The notes under the pieces: generated by a model
The model's input: only the letters and a program-made list of their open reading frames with translations
What the model was told of the DNA's origin: nothing
The model's database searches: none
DNA from: Cryptomeria japonica
Taxonomy: Eukaryota > Streptophyta > Pinopsida > Cupressales > Cupressaceae
Direction: 5' to 3'
Assembly: GCF_030272615.1 (NCBI RefSeq)
Contig: NC_081410.1
Span: forward strand, 116,759,140 to 116,819,139
Length of the DNA stretch: 60,000 nucleotides
Made by a program: the position numbers and the translations under genes
Shown: positions 31,930 to 42,864 of the stretch, in pieces
How positions within the stretch are numbered: the stretch's first letter is position 1
Layout of the letters: each line of letters begins with the position of its first letter

Positions 31930-34900
31930 ATGGCATCATCATCAACACCTTCAAAGAGTCTTTTCATCACTGCTGAAGCCATTGAATCAATGGAGTCGGA
32001 TAAGATAGAATCGTACAATGCATTATCGTAGGTACCCCAAGGAGTTTTCGTTAAAGGAGATCTGTCCAGTTATATAGATTGCAAGATTGAAGATTTAGGT
32101 TCATTAGCAATCTATTCCCAGCTGAAATCTATGTGCAACAAGAACGAGAAGATTAAACCTGAGTACATTAAGGTTCATGAGAAATGTTTTCACAATGCGG
32201 TTTATTTTCTTGAGGAATTTGAGGAAGAGCATATCAGAATCTTCCTCAGCTATGTTCATGGAGGAAATATGTGTAGACACCTAAAAATGTCTCATTGATC
32301 ATGTACTTATTATTCCTCTAATTGATTAAATAATTCTTTGATTATTTAATTAAGTTAATTAATCTTACTCTTCTAATTTCATATTTCTTCATCATCTTAC
32401 TAATTATTCTATTTTTAATTCTATCATCAGTTAATCATTTAAACCATTTTCTAATGTTAATTAAATATTTATTATTTAATTAATTGTGATTTTTTATCCC
32501 TTAATTTAAATAATCTTTATTGTTTAAATAAATACTTTTTCAATTTCTATCTCTATTTAGTTAATCAATTAATCATTAACCCTTTTCTAAATATTAATTA
32601 AATATTTATTATTTAATTAATTGTGATTTTAAACCTTTAATTTAAATAATCTTTATTATTTAATTAAAGTCCATTTCTAAATAATTAAATAGTTTCTTTA
32701 AATTATTTAATTAACTAATTAGTTCTTCAAATTCTAATTCCGAATCTCGAAATTCTAGTTTCATTTAATTTCTAATTCTTCCAAATTCAAATACCAAATT
32801 GAATTTAAAGTAAATTCAATATTTGAATTAAAATCTCATGCAAATATTAAATTGAAAATCCAAGTTAAAGTTCAAGCACATGCTAAATTAATTAATTAAT
32901 TCAATTATCTCTTCAATCTCTATTTCTATCTTTTAGTTAGCTTTTTCTAAATAAAGCTCTCAATCAACTTTCAATCACTTAACTATCTTTTCCTCTTTAT
33001 TTCCTCGAATCACCCTTTTTCATCCTTCAATCAATTGAATCATTTAATTTATTCAATCTATTGAGTTCCACCTCCAAATTAGCAACTCAACTATCAATCA
33101 GCATGTGAGCTCACCTAAGCTCAACCTCTTAATCAATATGTTCCACTTTTCATTCAATCCTCTCCAAAATATTATAAACTGAGCATTCAATCTCCATTTT
33201 CAACAACCATGAACTTTGAATTTTTGTGTCATTTGCAAGTTGCTAGTGCGATATCTGAGAGCCACCATACAACAAAGAAGAGAAGAACAATGGAAGCTAT
33301 ATGCAATCGTGGAATAGGGATAATTGATTGAATATTTACATTCCTATTATTTGATTGTATTATTTCATTGAGTTTTGTTTACATTCTATTAGGATAGGGA
33401 TTCGTGATTTCCCTTTGATTACATTATGAATTTCAGCATACGACAATATATATTTAGACAAGTCACATACTATCACCAAGGAGGCCATTCATGCTGTGAT
33501 CGGATTTTGCCAAACCAACGAAGTTCTCAAGTTGAGGAAAATCTTGCAGAATATTGTTATTCAACTGACAAAGACCACTTGTGATGGTCACGCAATGTTT
33601 GTCAATGGTATTGAAGATGAAGGAGTAACTATGCTACAATGGTTATCGGTTATAGGGTATTTCATTCTAGCCGAATGAATAGTGTGCCATCGGTTGTCGT
33701 ACATGTTGCCTACCGAATGATAAAGGAAAATGCAAATTGTGATCTGTGTGAGGCAATGTGGAGTCAGTTAATGTTGAATCTGGAATCAATCAAGAAGGAC
33801 AACAATTAGAAGTTCAAGCTTGGGCAATTGTTTATCAGTTTGTTTTTCTACTTTCAAAACTTTATTCCTGGTATTGGAGATATCCAATGGTCAAAAGATA
33901 CACCTGTTTCAGCTCAGATTAAAAAATTGTATAAAGTCTATTAAGAACACATTTCCTATTGTTATGAACAATCATTTCAATGAATTTCAGAAGAAAATGA
34001 GTATGAGAATAAGGTTATCGGATGAAGTGGTCAAACATTTTGAAAATGATATTTGTTTCACAGTGGCCACCAATTTTTGTCTGATGGAGGCTGTAGAACC
34101 TAGAGAAGAAGAGATGGAGCAAATGAGTTATGAAGTCAGTTATGACTTATTGATTGGTTATGCCAACAACCTCCTAGAATCACCTAAGGACACCAAGAAG
34201 AAGAGACTGGGTACATATCAAGAAAGAATTGCACAAGCACAACCTAATGATGTAAAGGAGAAAAAGAAGAAAGATGATCAAGCAGTTCCAGTGTCAACCG
34301 GTACAAGGGTAACAAGGAGCACTCAATCCAAGAGGAATCAGAACCAAAAGTGTATGCAAAGAAGTCATCTGCCACTAGGAAGAGAGGCAAACATCTTATC
34401 TTACAAGAAAAATCCGAGGAAATAGAGTCCAAGGAAGATAAGAAGAAGCCAAAGGAAACTAGTAGGAAACCTAAACTAGTAGGGGAAATCCCTAAACAAA
34501 ATATTCCTATTGATATTGCATCTTTCAAGCCTATGAGTCATTTTGAGAGAACTATGAAAACTTTAAAAAGAAAGCAATTTGATGATGTAAAGGATTATTT
34601 TGATTCTTTTAATGAGATTTAGAAACAAGAAGTGGTAGAAGCAGTAATAAATTACCTATGTCAACATAACCGATTACCACATGAAATTCAAAAGGTAATT
34701 TGTGATTCTTTGAATTCAATTCTGGAAAATAAATGGAAATTGATCATAGATCAAGATCAAGAGATTATAGACATAATTTTTGTTCAATACTTTCTTGAAT
34801 TGTCTCATGAAGAGTTATTAGAAATGCTTTCTAAAAACAAGGGATAATTTCATACAAGAGCAAGGAGACTTAGACTGTTAGAAGGAAAAATTTAGGTAGT

Positions 34901-36191
34901 AGAAGATGATACTCATAGAGCTAACAAATATATTTTGAGAATGAATGAAAAATTGAAGAATTATCACAATAAACTTGGTCAGACTGAAACTAGAGCTCCA
35001 CCGGAGCTAGAAACTGAAGAAATACTTCTTCCAGATGAAGTCTACATTGACAAGGATAAGAATGACACTAATTCACCACCAGTCATATTCTTTGTTGATA
35101 CTGAAGATACAATCGGTACCAATAATGAACCGAAAAAGGAAAAAGAACAAGAACTGGGAAAGGGAACATAGGAAGTAAAGGAGATGGAAAAAGAGAAAGA
35201 CCAAGAAAAGGATAAGGAACCAGTAAAGACATATGAAGAACAGATAAATCAAGAGACAAATGAAGGAGATAAAATTGGTAATGAGGATCAAAAGCAAGCT
35301 GCAATTGAACCCATTTCACCTATAATCATTGTCATACCTAATGATGCAAATGAGTTGATGAAGTTGTCATTGGAACTTCAGGCTAAAGCAAAGAAAATGA
35401 AGATCAAGAAGGAGAAGGAGGTTCTCCAGACCACAATAGATGTATTGTCAAATCTCCTACCGGATGTTGACATTTCAGGTATTTCAAATCCAATAAAGAA
35501 ACTTGATATTCTATGTACATTTGTTACTGATCAAGTCAACACTTTGGAGGAAACAACACAGGTGAATGCCGAGAAAGAATATAGGAAGAAGAAATCAGTA
35601 GAGTTAATAAAGTGTATTAACACCGACCGGGCAATTCTTGTACATCACAAAGATCGAATCTCTATTGCCATGATTGAAGGCCACAAGATTTTGAGAAAAG
35701 TATGCCTAAGTGATTTATTTTATGAAGATTTAATTAAATCATGAGAGAAAATTGAAGCATAACTAAAAGGTTACATAGAAACTTTTAAGCTTCCTTATGA
35801 TTCATTTATTACTTATGGACAAATTATTGAGTCATATCGGCACCAGTTAGCAAAGATAGAGGTTGAAACAATAAAACGGTCAAAAACCTTATAGAAGCTT
35901 CAAATGATTTTATTGCCAAAATTACAAGTGCGGCAAAGGAGATTTCTTCATACTGATGCAATCCTAGTCACACCAGAGATGAGCACTCTGGATGCAATGG
36001 AGGAACTGGCATTTCAGATAAAGACTCTAGTTCAGATAAAGACTCAACTGGAGATTACTGCCACGTTATTGGAGACATTGTCTACTGACCTTACTATTGT
36101 GCAAAAAGACTTGAAATCTGTATTTGATAAGATTTCTCAGCTGTGGACATTTCTATTTAACTCCTCCATGTTTTTATTGATGCAAATGTGA
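31930..36191 (+). pseudogene. ORF B of E6, interrupted by a solo LTR
   Basis: The likely start is ATG 31930 (MASSSTPSKSLFIT). The N-terminal domain runs to 32271, where the solo LTR 32272-33445 interrupts it; it resumes with YLDKSHTITKEAIHAVIGF at about 33451. Matches to E2 ORF B include SVPSVVVHVAYRMIKENANC, KLGQLFISLFFYFQNFIPGI (with a frame change) and NDICFTVATNFCLMEAVEPR near 34045. A Lys/Ser/Thr-rich basic stretch follows, then a long acidic coiled coil with ANELMKLSLELQAKAKKMK near 35350 that E5 ORF B also has (37620). Several stops and frameshifts break it. Its function is unrecognised. Confidence 0.75.
32272..33445 (+). repeat. Solo LTR (TGTAGACACC family) inside E6 ORF B
   Basis: A 1,174-base insertion begins TGTAGACACCTAAAAATG, like the E1 LTR, and ends ACGACA. 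No PBS or PPT adjoins it, so it is a solo LTR left by recombination between two LTRs. Flanks are ATATG (32267-32271) and ATATA (33446-33450), a TSD with one mismatch. ORF B sequence resumes immediately. It contains AT palindromes, for example TTAATTAAATA and its complement at 32457-32483. Orientation + follows from the TG start. Confidence 0.8.
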
Positions 36192-36405
36192 TTATGATGC
36201 CTTATCTATTCGTGTTTTTGCATACCTTTGTCATTGGTGTCAAAGGGGGAGTAATATATGTGAAAATTTTGTATGTAATCATGTATGATGTCAATGGGAG
36301 AATCTTATGCTAAGGGGGAGTCTTTAGAGTCTCTACATTTTTGTAAGCACACTTAGTTGTCAAATTTTTTCTCTAAGTGTTGTCATCAATGCCAAAGGGG
36401 GAGAA
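36192..36405 (+). promoter_or_regulatory. Multiple polypurine tracts of E6
   Basis: Three runs occur: CAAAGGGGGAGTAAT near 36240, CTAAGGGGGAGTC near 36310, and the functional-position CCAAAGGGGGAGAA (36392-36405) directly before the LTR start TGTTGGC. Multiple PPT copies mark Sirevirus-like elements. Confidence 0.85.
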
Positions 36406-37536
36406 TGTTGGCTTGATGATTATTTTTGTATTTGATGATTTCATGTGTTGTCATTGATGGCACATCTGTTTTGATTGTCATAGTCATCTTAGTTAAGGTA
36501 AACTCGTATTATATGTATAGTGGAAGTCTAACTGGTATATTTGAGGCATTGTATTGTTAACCAATATATGCAGATAACCGGTATATGTAGATAAGTCAAT
36601 CGGTTTTGATCAGTTCCAAAGTTACCAGTATATGTAGATAAGTCAATTGGTATATGAGATGCAAGGAGGAGTGTGGAGACAATCACCCAGTATGGATTTA
36701 AAGTGAATCAGTTTGTGAGTTAATATTTTATTTGAAGTAGTCAACACTGAACTAGTATCGGTGTTCTAACCGATTTTCCTAGTTTATGTGATGAGTTATT
36801 ACTGACTGTGATGTGTTACCATTGATCGACACTATGGTGGCAATTTGTGTTGTGTTAAGCAAGATTGTTTTGATTCATTGAACCTCGGAAATTGTGTCAA
36901 GGTTCAGGGGCCGACATGAAATCTAATATTTATATAAAGACATTGTGATGAGTTATTTCATATAGAAGATACAAGTTATTATATGAGTTTTAGAAGAGGT
37001 TATTTGTTGAAGGAATTACAGAGTATGTCGGCGATATAATAATGTATGCACAAAAAAGGATATAAACTAGCAGAAGGTTCTATTCTTAGATCAATCCCAA
37101 TGTTGTTCTCTAACCACTACAACAGTAAAATCCCTTAATCGGGTAAGCTTCAACAAGGTGATTCATTAACTTGGATATAAATCCTCCACTAAGGTTACCT
37201 TTAACCAAGTATAGCTCCTAATAGGGCTTGAGATCTCTAACAGGATCTGCTCCTAACAGAGCATTTGTAGACCTTAACCGGTCAGTTATCTATACTGCAG
37301 ATAGTTAACTTGTGAGTTCCATCTCATCATGATTTTTCCCAGTTGGGTTTTCCACGTATAAATCTTTGCGTTATGGTGAATGTTTTTCTTGTGGTGAATA
37401 CTTTTATAACACTTTAGATTATATGCAAAGTCATTGGTAAATTGGTTAAATGTTTTTACTGGTTTGCAATTAAAGTGTTACTATTTTTTCTTTCATTGAT
37501 TCACCCTCCCCCTCTCAATGCTTTATAAGTTTATCA
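36406..37536 (+). repeat. 3' LTR of E6
   Basis: This 1,131-base copy pairs with 28976-30093. Its hairpin array is well preserved: AGATC-TCTAACAG-GATCT (37231-37248) overlaps by one base with TGCTC-CTAACA-GAGCA (37248-37263). It ends TTTATCA. Confidence 0.9.
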
Positions 37537-37541
37537 TATGA
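37537..37541. other. Right TSD of E6 (TATGA)
   Basis: Differs at one base from GATGA at 28971-28975. E5 ORF B continues in frame directly afterwards. Confidence 0.75.
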
Positions 37542-38373
37542 TGACTCAATGAGCATTAAAGGACCTATTGATATGGAAAATCTAAGTTCTTCTCAATTGA
37601 TAGAGATTGCAACAACAATGCAATCTAGAGCTCAAAAGAAAAGAATGAAGGAACAATAGAGAGAGGTAGAGACAATCAAGATAGTAGTTGATATTTTGTC
37701 TACTCTCGTACTAGAGACTAATATTGAAAGTTTTTTCACTCCCATTGACAAACTTGGACAGTTGGTTACCGATGTCAGAGATCAACTCAAGACTTTTGAA
37801 GATGCAACATATATATCAGTTGAAAATGATTACAAGAAGAAAAGGATACAAATCTTGATGTCTGAGATAGACAAAGGTAAGGTAGCACTCATAGTTAATG
37901 AAGACCTGTTGAAGAATGCACTTGAAACAAGAGGAAAGATTTTAGCGACTATTTCTAAGTTTTCACTATTTTGTGTTGACTTGAAGGAGAAAAGTGAAGA
38001 TGCTGAGAAAGAACTTTAAATCTTGAGTGAGACATTTAGGCCACTAAATGACTCATCTATTCTTTTTGGAAGATCAGTTGTAGACTTACATCACAAACTT
38101 GAGATGTATGATCATAAGAAGGTAAAACGGGTTAGATCACTGAAGGAGCTCCAGACTCAACTGATTCCTAAAGTTGAAATTCTACAGCGAGCATACAAGG
38201 ATTCATAAGCTATTTTGGCTACACCTAAGATGAGCACAGTTGATGCAATGGAGGAATTAGTCAAGCATATAAAGACACATGTTGAGATTACCGACACACT
38301 GTTAGAGACACGGGATAATGATCTCAAACAGTTGAAGTTTCATTTTAGTGATGCTTTTTCTAAAATTTCTTTG
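37542..38373 (+). pseudogene. ORF B of E5, C-terminal part
   Basis: This continues the frame interrupted at 28975. It contains MSIKGPIDMENLSSSQLIE, FFTPIDKLGQLVTDVRDQL and TPKMSTVDAMEELVKHIKTH, with stops at about 37657, 38017 and 38206. The last motif matches TPEMSTLDAMEELAFQIKT of E6 ORF B near 35970, which fixes the family. It is coiled-coil in character. The region from 38374 to 38470 shows nothing further. Confidence 0.75.
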
Positions 38374-38473
38374 TAAAACTTTATGACTCTTATATTTATA
38401 TATGCTTTGATGTAAATTTTAACGTAAAATGTATATCTTTCATGTATTTTACTTCTTTATTTGGCATTGTTGT

Positions 38474-38644
38474 CAAAGGGGGAGTAATAGTCAAGAGTCA
38501 GTCAAAATTTTGTTTGCAATGTAAAGAGGGAGTAATAGGAGTAATTGCTAAGGGGGACTATATGTCATATAGTCAATTTTTGTATTGCACACATAGTTGA
38601 CAATTTTTTTTCTAAGTGTTGCCATCAATGCCAAAGGGGGCGAT
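38474..38644 (+). promoter_or_regulatory. Multiple polypurine tracts of E5
   Basis: Runs CAAAGGGGGAGTAAT (38476), AAAGAGGGAGTAAT (38523), CTAAGGGGGACTAT (38549) and CCAAAGGGGGCGAT (38631-38644) precede the 3' LTR start TGTTGGCATTTG. Confidence 0.85.
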
Positions 38645-39195
38645 TGTTGGCATTTGATCTTAACCGATAACTGTTTGTTTGCTTGAAGCAATCGGTACAC
38701 GTTTGATTAGATTGTTGTACGATGACTATGTTGTATGTTGTTATTGATGGAAACTATGTTTTTACATTCATCTAACTCCTATAGGTCAACCAACAATGCT
38801 TAACCAATAAGTAGAGACAGTTTTATCAGAACTAGTAAAAGACAAACAGAGTTATATTCCGACAACCGGTACATGAAATATATGAAGAATGAGATGATTT
38901 GGTTAGATAGAAGCAATTATGGATGGTAGATGAAGTTATGTTCATGACCACACGTGCTAATTCAATCAGATGAATGAGATTTGATTGATAGAGCAGGTAT
39001 TTTGACTGAGACTTAACTGGTAGTGATGAAAATCACTAAGATTGATAAAATGACAAATAATTGGATTTGTTATGTCGGTGGCCAACATAACTAAAGCGTA
39101 CAATGCAAGATTTTATAGATGCATTGAACCTAAGGAATTGTAACAAGGTTCTAGCCGAAATTATGATGATTTTAAATGTGTGATGAGGTATGAAA
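38645..39195 (+). repeat. 3' LTR of E5, first part
   Basis: The LTR starts TGTTGGCATTTGATC after the PPT and is cut by E7 at the TSD TGAAA (39191-39195). It continues at 50924. Confidence 0.88.
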
Positions 39196-40011
39196 TGTCA
39201 CAACCCTCCTTTATCACCTTTTGATTTAAGTACAATTCTATTATATTTTTGGTTAAGCTATTGAAAATGATTGAATAAATGTTATAAAATAATAATAAAC
39301 ACACACACACACTTGGAGAATATAATTCAAAAGGCATTATTTTTATTTTTTTATTTTCTACTCCCAATTATGGCACATGTTGTAGGAAGAATAAAGAAGC
39401 TTCTAGAGGAATCTCCACCACCTTGCATGTAACTCCCCCACTAAGTTTAATCAATTTGCATGAGTCCAATATTGGAAAAGAATCTCCTTTTTAATTAAAT
39501 TTTCTAGATAGTGGAATGGAGGGATTTTTCTTATAAAATTGTATGCAAGTTTCAAAGAAGGGAGTCGATTATGTTTTGGAGGAAAATTTCCCAACATTGA
39601 GTACTAGGATCTTCTTGGTAGACTCATTTTTGTTGCAGGATTATTAAGTTGTTCTTGAAGATTTCTCTCAAGTTGCAAGGAATGGCCTAAAAAGGATAGC
39701 TAGAGGATTCAACTTCGAGCTTCAGTAAACAAGGTTCTCTCCTTTTGTCATACGAAGAATTTGTATTATCAAAAAAAAAATATAGTTTCTAGATTCTTTA
39801 CTTGAATATAGTTTCCTGAAAGAAATCATTTCTTAATTGCTAGATAGGAAGAAAATCTATTTTGTTTTCTTTAAAGAAATGAAGTGATATAATTCTTTCT
39901 TTTTTTAAATACAATTGCAGATTTCTCTTGCATAATTTATTTAATCTATTTAAAGGGTGGAAAATCAAATTTTTGCTTTTCTATTTTCTCTTGAAAACTA
40001 GAGATGATATT

Positions 40012-40270
40012 GAATATAAAAATAAATAAATCTCTCTCCATGTGAATGAATAAATAAATGTCTCTCTCTCTGAGTGAATAAATAAATCTCTCTCTCTATG
40101 AATGAATAAATAAATCCCTCTCTCTGTGAGTGAATAAATAAATCTCTCTCTATGAATGAATAAACAAATCTCTCTCCCTGCGAATGAATAAATAAATCTC
40201 TCTGTGAGTGAAGAAATAAATCTCTTTGTGAATGAAGAAATAAATCCCTCTCTCTGTGCATATTAGTTGA
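40012..40270. repeat. AATAAATAAATCTCTCTCTGTGAATG minisatellite
   Basis: About nine copies of a unit of roughly 25-30 bases lie here, with a matching array in the 3' LTR at 48505-48745. It causes spurious frames of repeating RDLFIHSQRE type on the minus strand. Confidence 0.88.
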
Positions 40271-40505
40271 GAAATAAAATACAAATCCCTCTATGTGAGC
40301 TTGGTATTTCTTAGCATAAACATCTACTTACTTTGATAATATGTGCATCGCTGGAGCAAATTATTTCCCTATTTATTTTATTTCCCTGTTATAATTTCGT
40401 CCCTGGGATTAAATTGTTATTCTCACTATTACATTAATATTTCTTATATATACACATACCTGTTTATATACTCTTCTTTTATGTAATTTAATAATCTGGA
40501 ATGAA

Positions 40506-40780
40506 ACTATATATACATATACATACATACATACATACATATGTATATATATACATACATATACATATATATACATACATATACATATGTATATATATAT
40601 ATATATATATACATATGTATATGTATATATGTATATATATACATATATACATATGTATATATATATATATATGTATATACATATATATGTATATATGTAT
40701 ATACATATATATGTATATATGTATATATATATGTATGTATGTATATATGTATATATATGTATGTATATATATATATGTAT

Positions 40781-40853
<73 letters not shown>

Positions 40854-40866
40854 AATATATATATAT
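40506..40866. repeat. Long TA/CATA/TGTA microsatellite in the E7 5' LTR
   Basis: About 360 bases are made only of alternating purine-pyrimidine words (ATATAC, ATATGT, TATATATAAA). The 3' LTR has only about a dozen such bases at the same place (48940-48950). All frames across it are spurious Tyr/Ile runs. Confidence 0.95.
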
Positions 40867-41030
40867 AGTATTAATAAATTTATGCAAGCAAATTTCATTG
40901 TTTTAGGGCACGAAATTTCGGATCATCATAGGTGGGGAGCGGAGTTATTACCCTGCAGGAGAGTACTACCATAACGGTGCCCTCCACTAGCCTACGGTCA
41001 CTGTTGCGGCAGTACCCGCAGGGTAGTGTA

Positions 41031-41107
41031 GGGGACCACGGTGGTCCCCTCACCACTACGGACCTGTACCCGCAGGTCCGTAGTGGTGATGGGACCCATG
41101 GGGTCCC
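41031..41107. repeat. Three tandem GC-rich hairpins in the E7 LTR
   Basis: Hairpin 1 (41031-41049) is GGGGACCAC-G-GTGGTCCCC. Hairpin 2 (41051-41088) has perfect 16-base arms, CACCACTACGGACCTG and its complement, around a 6-base loop. Hairpin 3 (41091-41107) is GGGACCC-ATG-GGGTCCC. In the 3' LTR hairpin 1 is identical (49114-49132) while hairpin 2 is degraded. They lie about 730-800 bases before the TATA box. Confidence 0.92.
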
Positions 41108-41834
41108 ACTCCCACTTGGCCTTTGTTAATGCCATTTCAAATTTTAAATTTATGACAAATGTTAATTATTAAATTCTTTTTTTTAATATATAAATTTTAG
41201 TTTAATAAAAATTTTAAACTTAGGTAAGTTTTTAGATTTATAATTAGTTTTAGCAAATTTATAAATTGTAAATTAAATCATACCAAATTTTAAAATTAGA
41301 TCTTCTTGAAGATCCACTTAGCAATTTATCCATGTTAATATGATTTGAAGCTAAATTCTATTTTTGGGACTAGTAACTTTATACGCGATATTCTTGCATG
41401 TAACTTACACTACCTTCGCCTCATGCAAATTCTTTACATTGATTACATTTATTGGCGTTTCCATCTCCATGCAAGTTACACATTTAATTATCATTATGCA
41501 AGTTTCCTAATTGCCATTATTATGCAAGTTATATTTCAAGTTTTGAATAATAAATAATTTTAGTTATGGTTTTTATTCCATGTAACTCATCAAGTAGTTA
41601 ATTCAATTAATTGAGCTTTGCAATGTCTAATTATATGCGTTCAATTCATAATTATTTCCAAGTATGATGTTGTCATATGTTAGAAAATTAAATAAAAGAT
41701 GTTGGAAAACCAAAACCTAGTAGCGTTCGGTATATACAATGCCTCTGGGTCACGCTTACGGTTAATGTCGTTGTGTTGAACTACTGCACTTAACGCCTAA
41801 TAAAGCTGCATCAACGACGTCTATGGAATCGTCC

Positions 41835-41842
41835 CTATAAAT
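41835..41842 (+). promoter_or_regulatory. TATA box of the E7 5' LTR
   Basis: CTATAAAT lies in a block conserved with LTR8 (CCCTATAAATCG, near 55645) and LTR9 (minus strand CCCCTATAAAATG, near 57530). Transcription starting just downstream would place the rest of the LTR in the RNA leader. Confidence 0.65.
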
Positions 41843-42614
41843 CGTCAGGGAGTGATAAGGGAAACTTGGAAGTTAAAAGCCAAGGGGTGGGTAATCCCCC
41901 TTGGATCGATAATTTAATAAGATAATTCTGAAATGATCTTTCATCCGCTGAGTTAACCCGTAGTAAACTCCTATTAGGTTGATGAGTGAAATGCTTTTAT
42001 GGAATTGATTTAATCTCAAAGAATTATTGTCAATTGATAATTTGGTCAAGGGTGAGACTTATGATAGGTGTTAGGATGTAGTTATTTTGGGCCACAAACA
42101 ATAGGCCATCTTGAGCCTTTGTTTAAGTGTTACCACCGTGGGTAGCAACCGCAGAGAAACTGTCTGGGACATTGACCCTAGAAAGGGTTGTGTACCCACT
42201 AATCAATTTACATCAAACCATAGAGTAGAAAATAGAACTACATACTTTACGCCTTGATTCCGTGTCGAAACAGGTATGTAGGCAGTCTAGAGACAGAGTT
42301 GTCCCTCGTACTCAGGCGTTCGTGGGTTGGGTCTAGGCTTGGTAAGGAAGGATTGAGTACAACCCTAATTTGAAAGATAATTAAAATGGGAAAAATAATT
42401 CAATGCATACTCGGAAGGAATCTCATATGGATTCGCTTGACTTCCCGAGGCTTTAAGCCAAATTTCGAGGCAGAATTCAAGCTTATATTATGTTATTTAA
42501 TTACTCCTAAGGATGACGACCTCAGTTCACTTCTATTAGAAGAGTGTAGTACTTAGTGAGTGGCTCAGGACCCGAATGGTCCCGGTGAGTCTAAGTCTCT
42601 GACCAGAGCACCTC

Positions 42615-42775
42615 CTATCCCGATTGGATAGATGCCTACCCCATATGGGTAGATGCCTATCTCGTATTGGATAGATGAAATCTTATGTCCCGTATGGACC
42701 GATGCCTAACCCATATGGTTAGATGCTCATCCTGGATGGATGAATGCCTAATCCAAATGGATGGATGCCTAGAGT
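42615..42775. repeat. 21-base tandem hairpin array with changing stems (E7 5' LTR)
   Basis: Seven units have a period of about 21 bases, with GATGC between most of them. Stems and partners: CTATCC/GGATAG (42615), CTACCC/GGGTAG (42636), CTATCT/GGATAG (42657), GTCC/GGAC (42687), CTAACC/GGTTAG (42707), TCATCC/GGATGA (42727) and ATCC/GGAT (42751). The same stem position is T-A, C-G or A-T in different units. Confidence 0.9.
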
Positions 42776-42864
42776 ATGCAATTGAATCAAACACAATGAT
42801 TAAATTAAACAAAAAAAAAAGAATGGTCAATTTTGTTGGGTTAATTATGGTGGGTTATTACATG

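Larger units (their letters stand above)
28976..37536 (+). mobile_element. E6: non-autonomous ORF A + ORF B element inside E5
   Basis: The element is 8,561 bases: 5' LTR, degenerate iMet PBS, ORF A (coiled coil and zinc knuckles), spacer, ORF B (containing a solo LTR), multiple PPTs and 3' LTR. The gene order is the same as in E2, and again no pol is found. The host sequence E5 is from the same family, so this is a same-family nested insertion. Confidence 0.88.
39196..42862 (+). repeat. 5' LTR of E7
   Basis: It starts TGTCACAACC and ends GGGTTATTACA. In order it holds a minisatellite (40012-40270), a long TA/TG/CA microsatellite (40506-40866), three GC hairpins (41031-41107), a TATA box CTATAAAT (41835-41842) and a 21-base hairpin array (42615-42775). 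It is about 430 bases longer than the 3' LTR, mainly because of the microsatellite. Confidence 0.95.

Noticed and set aside
39998-40261. Frame of repeating RDLFIHSQRE type (also 48437-48775)
   Set aside because: It is the minus-strand reading of the LTR minisatellite and is present in both LTRs.
40488-40898. Open frames of Tyr/Ile repeats on both strands
   Set aside because: They are translations of the TA/TG/CA microsatellite and have no coding character.
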